This document shows, piece by piece, positions 35,593 to 41,447 of a DNA stretch of 41,447 nt (position 1 is the first letter of the stretch; every line of letters begins with the position of its first letter). Source of the DNA: Ignavibacteriota bacterium (GTDB taxonomy: Bacteria > Bacteroidota > Ignavibacteria > Ignavibacteriales > Melioribacteraceae); assembly GCA_002746605.1 (NCBI GenBank), contig PDPT01000015.1, positions 1-41,447 of the forward strand, given 5' to 3'. A program made the translations under genes and the position numbers. The notes beneath the pieces are model-generated. The model was given only the letters and a program-made list of their open reading frames with translations. It was not told where the DNA came from and ran no database searches.

Positions 35593-35892
35593 ATGTTTGA
35601 ATATAAAATAAAACCAGAATACATAACAATACCTTTATCTGATAATTTTGAAGTTATTGATGTAAGAAATTTATCACATGAATATTTTTCAAAAGTTGTT
35701 ACAAAAGCAGGTGAGTTGCTTGGACATAAAAATTTAATGGTTATTCAAAAATATGAACCATTATCATTAATAAAGTTTCTTGCGGATAAAGGGTGGCAAT
35801 ATAAAGTAGAAAAACTCAACAATGAGTTATACAATATTTATTTCTTTCGTAAAAATCAAAATGGTATAAAAAATGAGACGAGATTTAGCTGA
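35593..35892 (+). CDS. DUF2249-like (TusA-like fold) protein
   Basis: A 99-residue protein with EVIDVRNLSHEYF, then a helix, KNLMVIQKYEPLSLIKFLADKGW and a closing strand ELYNIYFFRK. This is the DUF2249 pattern related to the TusA/SirA fold, often found with hemerythrins and NO-linked genes in anaerobes. The usual Cys of TusA is absent. I start at ATG 35593 (MFEYKIK); an ATG at 35524 would add 23 residues without family support. Its end overlaps the DUF2325 gene by 20 bp. First gene of the seven-gene operon. Confidence 0.7.
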   Translation: MFEYKIKPEYITIPLSDNFEVIDVRNLSHEYFSKVVTKAGELLGHKNLMVIQKYEPLSLIKFLADKGWQYKVEKLNNELYNIYFFRKNQNGIKNETRFS

Positions 35893-37015
35893 TTATAACA
35901 GTACTGTTCATTGTGCCATAATAGGGAACTGTTTAACAGTTGCAGAACAAAGAAAAATATTGAAAAAGGCTAAATATGCCGAAAAAAAATTAACGGATAT
36001 TGATTGTCATGAAATTCTATCTGCAGAGTTATCAAAAAATACTCCGCTTAAAATACGAATCGAAAAATTCCTATCTGCTAAGTACAAAGGTGAATTATTC
36101 TTTTGGGATAATTTGCGTGATTTTGAGTACAAAAAAGAACTTATAAAAAAAACAAAAGAACCTAATGCCGGTGGACATATCTATGGTTTACTAAAACAAC
36201 CTGATATTCCTAAAAACGAACTTTATCAAATAACAGGAATAATTCATGTTTTAACTTTTAATAAGGTGCATGAATACGAAACATCTTGTAATAATAAGAA
36301 GAGTTCGGAAATAATTGAAAGTCTATCGTTCCAGTTAAAAAAACAAAAAGAAAGAAATAATAAATTAAATCTGGATATTAAAAAATTAAAAAATAATAAC
36401 TTAAAACAAAGTAAGATAAGTAAAAAATTAGAAGTTGAGAACGAAAAACTAAAATCCGATTTTGCCGCAGTAGAAGAATTAAAAAACGAAAAAGTAATAC
36501 TTAAAGAAAAAATAGCTCGTTTATTCAATAAAGTTTCTGACTTAGAAAATGAAATAGAAAGAAAAAAAGAAAAAGAAAAAATTCTTGAAATGGAAATTCT
36601 TAATCGAAACAAGATTATTAAAGCCCAAAACAATGAATTGGATAAACTTCAACCTAGTTATAACTTTAATGAATATAATTGTGAAAATTGTATAAATAGA
36701 GAACTATGTGGTAAAAGAATACTCCTTGTAGGAGGATTATCTAAAATGACTACTTTCTACAGATCAGCTGTTGAGGATTTAGGAGGAATTTTTGATTATA
36801 ATGACGGTTACCTCAAAAATGGTGACTCAGCTCTTAAAGAATCAATCAAGAAAGCGGATTTTATCCTCTGTCCGGTTGATGTAAATAGTCATAATGCATG
36901 TTTAAGTGTAAAAATACATTCTAAGAAATTCAACAAACCTTTTTATATGCTTAAAAATTCAGGTTTAAGTTCAATTTCGAGAAAAATAAATGAAATAGCT
37001 AATTTAACAAATTAA
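35873..37015 (+). CDS. DUF2325 protein with long coiled coil
   Basis: A 380-residue protein in three parts. The N-terminal domain (about 10-140) has HCAIIGNCLTVAEQRKIL, GGHIYGLLKQP and GIIHVLTFNKVHEY, with Cys and His residues typical of full-length DUF2325 proteins. A Lys/Glu-rich coiled coil covers about 145-260. The C-terminal DUF2325 domain has NCENCINRELCGKRILLVGG (Cys270, 273, 279) and CPVDVNSHNACLSVK, then NSGLSSISRKI. Homologues sit beside iron, NO or anaerobic redox genes; the biochemical role is not known. The coiled coil suggests a dimer, the cysteines a metal or Fe-S site. It overlaps the gene before it and flavodoxin follows after 15 bp. Confidence 0.8.
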   Translation: MRRDLADYNSTVHCAIIGNCLTVAEQRKILKKAKYAEKKLTDIDCHEILSAELSKNTPLKIRIEKFLSAKYKGELFFWDNLRDFEYKKELIKKTKEPNAGGHIYGLLKQPDIPKNELYQITGIIHVLTFNKVHEYETSCNNKKSSEIIESLSFQLKKQKERNNKLNLDIKKLKNNNLKQSKISKKLEVENEKLKSDFAAVEELKNEKVILKEKIARLFNKVSDLENEIERKKEKEKILEMEILNRNKIIKAQNNELDKLQPSYNFNEYNCENCINRELCGKRILLVGGLSKMTTFYRSAVEDLGGIFDYNDGYLKNGDSALKESIKKADFILCPVDVNSHNACLSVKIHSKKFNKPFYMLKNSGLSSISRKINEIANLTN

Positions 37016-37030
37016 AACAAAGGAGAAAAA

Positions 37031-37540
37031 ATGAGTAAAATAGGTTTATTCTATGGTTCAGATACAGGTAATACTGAACGAATTGCAGAACTGATTGCAG
37101 AAAAAATTGGTAACGATAAAATTGAACTGGTTGATCTTAACAGAGCCGAACCCGATGCAATGGAAAATTATGAAAAATTAATTTTTGGTGCACCAACTTG
37201 GTATGATGGTGAACTACAAAGCGATTGGGATTCTTACTTTGATAATTTAGATTCAATCGATTTCTCTAACAAAACAGTTGCCATTTTCGGTTTGGGTGAT
37301 CAATACGGTTATCCTGATTATTTCTTGGATGCAATGGGAATAATTTATGATAAACTCATAGAAAAAGGTGCAAAAGTTGTTGGTGCATGGGATTGCTCCG
37401 ATTACGATTTCACTTCATCCAAAGCAGAAAGAGACGGAAAATTTGTTGGGCTTGGTATTGACGAAGATAATGAAGATGATAAAACAGAAGATAGAATAAA
37501 TGAGTGGATTAAAATAATTGAACCTGATATTTGTACATAA
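37031..37540 (+). CDS. fldA: Flavodoxin
   Basis: A 169-residue long-chain flavodoxin. The phosphate loop is GSDTGNTERIAE (residues 9-20), the FMN loops are APTWYDGELQSDWD and FGLGDQYGYPDYF, and DEDNEDDKTEDRI closes the acidic C-terminus. Flavodoxins carry low-potential electrons and replace ferredoxin when iron is scarce. AAAGGAG precedes the ATG. Its place between DUF2325 and the Rrf2/TonB genes supports an iron-limitation reading. Confidence 0.95.
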   Translation: MSKIGLFYGSDTGNTERIAELIAEKIGNDKIELVDLNRAEPDAMENYEKLIFGAPTWYDGELQSDWDSYFDNLDSIDFSNKTVAIFGLGDQYGYPDYFLDAMGIIYDKLIEKGAKVVGAWDCSDYDFTSSKAERDGKFVGLGIDEDNEDDKTEDRINEWIKIIEPDICT

Positions 37541-37553
37541 ATCAGAGGAAAAA

Positions 37554-37868
37554 ATGGAACACAATAAATCGAATAATTATTGCAGAATTTCACAATGTGA
37601 ACATTGCTGTGGTTATAATTTAGATTATAAATTCTTGAGAATACATATTAATAAAGAAATATTAGTAGGAATTCTTTCGGTTTTATATCAATACGATTTA
37701 ATTGATGAATCTGTAAAACTGGAAAAACCGTTTCGTATTAAGATTGATCCGATACTTTTAACTGTAGAGCCAAAAGACTACGAAAAGTTTAAAGAAGAAG
37801 TGGAAAATATGGTAACGGAATTATTAACACTTCCAGAAATAACTGAATTTTATTATTCAAAAAACTAA
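37554..37868 (+). CDS. Unrecognised Cys-rich small protein
   Basis: A 104-residue soluble protein that I cannot assign. The N-terminus has a four-cysteine group (NNYCRISQCEHCCGYN; Cys10, 15, 18, 19), fit for a metal or Fe-S site. The rest is an alternation of strands and helices (FLRIHINKEILVGILSVLYQ, FRIKIDPILL, KFKEEVENMVTELL). AGAGGAA lies before ATG 37554; a longer in-frame start at 37518 would overlap flavodoxin. It sits between flavodoxin and the Rrf2 gene with gaps of 13 and 10 bp, so a link to electron transfer or iron sensing is likely but inferred. Confidence 0.75.
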   Translation: MEHNKSNNYCRISQCEHCCGYNLDYKFLRIHINKEILVGILSVLYQYDLIDESVKLEKPFRIKIDPILLTVEPKDYEKFKEEVENMVTELLTLPEITEFYYSKN

Positions 37869-37878
37869 AAGAAAAAAA

Positions 37879-38301
37879 ATGAATATATCTAAAACATCTG
37901 TATATGCAGTAAAATTAATTTCTAATTTGGCTAAAAAGAAAGAAGGCGAATTAGTAATGGTAGAAAATGTAGCTAAAGAAGAAATGATTCCTAAACACTA
38001 TGCCGGTAAAATAATGCAAAGACTAACAAGATATAAAGTGTTAGAATCTTTTAAAGGAAGAGGCGGTGGATTCAGAATATCTTCTAAAGCTAAAGATAAA
38101 TCTGTTTACGAAGTAATTGAACTTCTTGACGGAGAAATTAATTTTAATGAATGCTTATTCAAATTTAAAAATTGTACTCATGATAATCCTTGTCCTTTTT
38201 GTAAAAAATGGAATTCAATAGGCAGCCAAATAGATACTCTTTTGCACGAATATACAATAAGTAGTCTTGGTGCTGATATGAACGATTATTTTTCTCAATA
38301 A
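37879..38301 (+). CDS. Rrf2-family regulator with four-cysteine cluster site
   Basis: A 140-residue winged-helix regulator (MNISKTSVYAVKLISNLAKK start; PKHYAGKIMQRL recognition region; GRGGGFRIS wing). The C-terminal cluster region has Cys92, Cys99, Cys105 and Cys108 (ECLFKFKNC then PCPFCKKW). IscR and NsrR use three cysteines with nearly the same spacing, so this protein very likely binds an Fe-S cluster and senses iron, oxygen or NO. Which signal cannot be told. The gene lies inside the operon it probably controls, 10 bp after the Cys-rich gene and 22 bp before the TonB receptor. Confidence 0.88.
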   Translation: MNISKTSVYAVKLISNLAKKKEGELVMVENVAKEEMIPKHYAGKIMQRLTRYKVLESFKGRGGGFRISSKAKDKSVYEVIELLDGEINFNECLFKFKNCTHDNPCPFCKKWNSIGSQIDTLLHEYTISSLGADMNDYFSQ

Positions 38302-38323
38302 ATTTTGAATAATTAAAGCAAAT

Positions 38324-40660
38324 ATGGAAATAATTAAGAAATTGATAATTTGTTTGGGAATTATCATAATATCTACTGTTAATAACATAAATGCCCAAAT
38401 TTTGTTAAAAGGGACTGTCTTAAATGCACAAGATAACAGTCCCTTAACAGGTGTAAGTATTTATGTTCAAAAGTTAAAAAAAGGTACAACCACCGATAGT
38501 AAAGGTAAATTTTTATTCAAGCTTCCCGAAGGAAAACATAAAATAAAGTTTTCTTTTCTCGGGTATAAAACAATAGAAAAGACTCTCAGTTTAGAAAAGA
38601 ATACCAATTCCATAACTATATATATGGAAGAAACTACGGTTGAATTAAATGAAGTGAAAGTTACCGCAAAATCCGAAGCGAGAGAAATAAGGGAACAGGC
38701 AATGCCTATTTCAGTAATTACTATGCATGAATTACAAGGTACAGTAAGTGATGTTAGTGAAGTTCTTTCTAAAACTGCCGGAGTTAAAATTCGTGCTTCG
38801 GGAGGTGTTGGTAGTTCATCTCGTATTTCTGTAAGAGGTCTTGAAGGTAAACGAGTTGGTTTCTTTATTGATGAAACTCCCCTTAATGATAATACCGATT
38901 TTCTGGATATAAACGACATCCCTGTTGATCTCATTGATAGAGTTGAAGTTTATAAAGGTATTGTTCCCGCAAAGTTTGGCGGTTCTTCAATGGGTGGTGC
39001 TGTTAACATTGTGTTAAAAGAATATCCTCCAACTTATGTTGATGCTGCTTATTCAAGACAATCTTTTAATACCCACAAATTTAGTACGGTTTTTAAGAGC
39101 AATAAGAATGGATATGAAGCAGGTATTGGCGGATTTTATACCTATTCCGATAATAATTATAAAATGGAGCTACCCTTGCAACCGGGCAAGTTTATCATAA
39201 GAGATCACGATAGATTTGAAAAAATTACAATCGGTGGAGGCTTTAAATCTAAAAATTGGTGGTTCAATGAAGTTGTTTTTGAGCCTGCTGTAATTTTTAC
39301 GAAAAAAGAGATTCAAGGTATTGAATACAATATTCAAGAAGCTGAAAGTGAAGCAAATGCTTATGTTCTTTCAAATCATATTGAAAAAGAGAATTTTTTA
39401 ATTGAAGGTTTAGATTTCGATTTTAATAATACTATTGCTTATACAGTTTTTAAGTTCCAAGATAAAGCAATGCAAAGATATACATGGGATGGTAAAAAAA
39501 GACCACCTGCAACTATTTATGGTGGTGAAATTGGGACTCAACCAAGTGATGTTAATAATAAGAAATATAATTATAGTCAGAAAATCAATCTAAATTATAT
39601 TCTAAATAAACGGAATTCAATCACTTTAAATTCCCAATATAACTATGCAAAAGGTATTCCAAGCAATAAGTTGCGTGATAAAGTTATTGGGTACAAAACT
39701 AATTTTAATAGTGACATGAATAGTTGGGTGGTTGGATTAACTCACGAATATAATTCATTAAACCAAAAACTTACAAATGCATTTACCGTAAAATATTATT
39801 TATATTCTATGAAAACCCTTCTCTCAGATTTTTACGGAATTAGTAGTATTCCGGAAAAAATAGATATGAAAAAACAAGATTTTGGAATTAGTAACGCAAT
39901 ACGTTATAGGTTTACACCTGAGTTTTTGATTAAAACTTCTCTCGGCTATGATGTTCGTCTTCCCTCGGAGAGTGAGCTTTTGGGAGATGGATTTATAATT
40001 GTTCCGGCTGGTAATTTAGAACCTGAGCGTAATACAAGTTTTAATCTTGGATTTATGTATGATTTAAGCTATAACAGAAATAATCGTATTCAATTGGAAA
40101 TAAACGGATTTTATATGCAGTTAGAAAATATGATACGTTTTACCGGCGGATCTTTACAAAATAAATATGAGAATTTTGGAGAAATGAGAACAATCGGCGG
40201 AGAATTTGAAGTTAAATGGGATGCTTCTGATTGGCTTTATCTATGGAGTAATTTAACATATCAAGATTTAAGAGATACACGCGAATTTGAAGCGGGTTCA
40301 TCTGTTCCTAATCCTACCAAAAATGATAGAATACCCAATATTCCTTATTTCTTCACTAATGCAGGTCTAGAACTTCATAAAGAAAATCTTTTTGGAGGAA
40401 TAGGACAAAACACAAGATTTTTTACAGATTGCAGTTTTGTTGAAGAATATTTTTATGATTTTGAACAAAGTATTTATCAAGAACGAAGAATTCCAACTTC
40501 TCTTGTTATTAATGCAGGTTTAGAACATAGTTTGTATAACCAAAGTATTTTCATAAGTCTGCAAATGAATAACATCACAAATGAAAAAGTTTTATCTGAA
40601 TTTAACAGACCTTTACCCGGAAGAAATTTTGGATTTAAAGTAAGATATGTAATGAAATAA
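38324..40660 (+). CDS. TonB-dependent outer-membrane receptor
   Basis: A 778-residue receptor. Signal peptide to about residue 25 (NINAQ), a carboxypeptidase-regulatory-like domain at about 26-110 (LKGTVLNAQDNSPLTGVSIYV, split as LKGTVLNAQDNS and PLTGVSIYV), plug domain at about 130-235 (SEVLSKTAGVKI, VRGLEGKRVGFFIDETP, DRVEVYKGIVPAKFGGSSMGGAVNI) and a 22-strand-type barrel to the C-terminus, with the usual GYDVRLPSESELLGDG and NLEPERNTSFNLG text of siderophore and metal receptors. No SusD partner is present, which speaks against glycan uptake. With flavodoxin and the Rrf2 gene upstream, a ferric-siderophore or heme-like cargo is the best guess. Confidence 0.92.
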   Translation: MEIIKKLIICLGIIIISTVNNINAQILLKGTVLNAQDNSPLTGVSIYVQKLKKGTTTDSKGKFLFKLPEGKHKIKFSFLGYKTIEKTLSLEKNTNSITIYMEETTVELNEVKVTAKSEAREIREQAMPISVITMHELQGTVSDVSEVLSKTAGVKIRASGGVGSSSRISVRGLEGKRVGFFIDETPLNDNTDFLDINDIPVDLIDRVEVYKGIVPAKFGGSSMGGAVNIVLKEYPPTYVDAAYSRQSFNTHKFSTVFKSNKNGYEAGIGGFYTYSDNNYKMELPLQPGKFIIRDHDRFEKITIGGGFKSKNWWFNEVVFEPAVIFTKKEIQGIEYNIQEAESEANAYVLSNHIEKENFLIEGLDFDFNNTIAYTVFKFQDKAMQRYTWDGKKRPPATIYGGEIGTQPSDVNNKKYNYSQKINLNYILNKRNSITLNSQYNYAKGIPSNKLRDKVIGYKTNFNSDMNSWVVGLTHEYNSLNQKLTNAFTVKYYLYSMKTLLSDFYGISSIPEKIDMKKQDFGISNAIRYRFTPEFLIKTSLGYDVRLPSESELLGDGFIIVPAGNLEPERNTSFNLGFMYDLSYNRNNRIQLEINGFYMQLENMIRFTGGSLQNKYENFGEMRTIGGEFEVKWDASDWLYLWSNLTYQDLRDTREFEAGSSVPNPTKNDRIPNIPYFFTNAGLELHKENLFGGIGQNTRFFTDCSFVEEYFYDFEQSIYQERRIPTSLVINAGLEHSLYNQSIFISLQMNNITNEKVLSEFNRPLPGRNFGFKVRYVMK

Positions 40661-40688
40661 TTTTTAATAATAAACTTAGAGGAAAAAA

Positions 40689-41447
40689 ATGAAGCACCTA
40701 CTACAATATATGTTTTTAGTAATATTTATTTTATCAATGGTTGCTTGTGATGATGATGATAAAGTATTAAAACCTTCATCTGAAGAAGGGAAGATATTAG
40801 TCGCAACCGCAATACCTAATGCCGATGGTATGTCCGGTATTGCTTTTATGCAGCTTATAGATAACTTAGAACCAAAAGAAATAACAAATTCTACTGCAAT
40901 GCCTATTTCTTATTACTCTGCTCCATGTGTTATTGGTAATGATATATTTATTGTCCCAGGATGGGGTGGTTCTAATAACGTACTCAAAAAGTATTCAAGA
41001 ATAAACGGTAAACTTGTAAAACAAGGTGAATATACTTTACCCGAAAATGCCGCTGCTTCTAATGTTGTTACTAAAGGAGATATTGCTTATATATCTTGTG
41101 CTTTCTTAGGAAAAATAATAGTTATTAATCATAAAACAATGAAATTAGTAAAAGAAATTGATATTACAAGTTATGGAGTTGGTGATCAAAACCCTGATCC
41201 ATCTGCAATGTTAATCCGTGATAATCATTTATTTGTTGGACTAACTCAAATGGTAGGCGGTTTTTTACCTGCTCCCGAAAGAGTTGCTTGTGATGTTATA
41301 ATTATAAATACCGAAAATAACCAAGTTATGAAAATGATTACTGATAGCACCTCAGGATTATCAACACCAACACGTCCTATTGATCCAAATTCAATTTTTA
41401 TGGATGAAAATAAAGATATATACATATCTTGTCTTGGTTCATGGGGC
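40689..41447 (+). CDS. Lipoprotein, beta-propeller-like, possibly XusB/DUF4374-like (3' end outside window)
   Basis: 253 residues are visible and the frame stays open at the window end. The lipoprotein signal is clear (LSMVAC, Cys19, followed by four Asp). The body has repeated blade-like strands (NDIFIVPGWGGSNNVLKKYS, GDIAYISCAFLGKIIVI, NHLFVGLTQM, KDIYISCLGS) as in beta-propellers. In Bacteroides the XusA TonB receptor is followed by XusB, a DUF4374 propeller lipoprotein that captures xenosiderophores; the gene order and fold type match. Sequence identity cannot be judged here, so this is a candidate only. AGAGGAA precedes the ATG; it lies 28 bp after the receptor gene. Confidence 0.7.
   Translation, partial: MKHLLQYMFLVIFILSMVACDDDDKVLKPSSEEGKILVATAIPNADGMSGIAFMQLIDNLEPKEITNSTAMPISYYSAPCVIGNDIFIVPGWGGSNNVLKKYSRINGKLVKQGEYTLPENAAASNVVTKGDIAYISCAFLGKIIVINHKTMKLVKEIDITSYGVGDQNPDPSAMLIRDNHLFVGLTQMVGGFLPAPERVACDVIIINTENNQVMKMITDSTSGLSTPTRPIDPNSIFMDENKDIYISCLGSWG

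Noticed and set aside
36244..36633. 129-residue open frame on the minus strand
   Set aside because: It is the antisense of the DUF2325 coiled coil; its Phe/Ser-rich text is the expected mirror of Lys/Glu codons.
38467..38934. 155-residue open frame on the minus strand
   Set aside because: It lies wholly opposite the plug domain of the TonB receptor, has no ribosome site and shows no family motif.

Overview
The window looks like a low-GC chromosome segment from the Bacteroidota/Chlorobiota group, most likely class Ignavibacteria. The signs are a C-terminal type IX secretion sorting domain of the NYPNPFNP type, a pyruvoyl-dependent arginine decarboxylase closely resembling the Chlorobium form, a 61-residue histone H1-like protein, a TonB receptor with an N-terminal carboxypeptidase-regulatory-like domain, and many lipoproteins. 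The taxonomic call rests on recognised protein families, not on a database search.

Layout from left to right. 1-1048: the edge of a foreign-looking segment (a gene tail and a lipoprotein with 14-residue repeats) that stops next to the 3' end of a minus-strand tRNA-Met(CAT) with its own terminator. 1203-3815: a three-gene unit with an MFSD1-like transporter, a stand-alone PqqD-like protein and an M29 aminopeptidase; this reads as a small-peptide uptake and hydrolysis module. 3816-6371: a secreted protein with nine 29-residue repeats and a type IX sorting domain, followed by decayed tandem copies of the same locus; both copies have a Crp/Fnr-like dyad upstream. 6372-12679: an alpha/beta hydrolase, a membrane iron-sulfur oxidoreductase of the FadF/EMO type, the histone H1-like gene with a terminator, a CapA-like lipoprotein, an MFS exporter and the arginine decarboxylase.

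12902-16573 (minus strand): an operon of ABC ATPase, ABC-2 permease, PrsW-like protease and nadD. 16692-23596: the classic fatty-acid synthesis operon yceD-rpmF-plsX-fabH-fabD-fabG-acpP-fabF-rnc, with a perfect 11-bp hairpin between acpP and fabF. Next come gcvP (P-protein as one chain), a broken CoA-binding protein gene, a short Omp85-type outer-membrane protein and rsmE. On the minus strand, 29405-33772 holds a large lipoprotein with a split amidase fold and a directly abutting transglutaminase-like protein. gmhA and a LuxR-type regulator with a degenerate receiver follow.

The last part, 35484-41447, is the most system-like. A 26-bp palindrome precedes seven tightly spaced co-directional genes: DUF2249-like, DUF2325 with coiled coil, flavodoxin, an unrecognised Cys-rich protein, an Rrf2 regulator with a four-cysteine cluster, a TonB receptor, and a lipoprotein (cut by the window end) that may be XusB/DUF4374-like. 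I read it as an iron or redox stress operon joining Fe-S/NO sensing, flavodoxin replacement of ferredoxin, and outer-membrane import of an iron carrier. The functional reading is inference; the gene order and motifs are visible.
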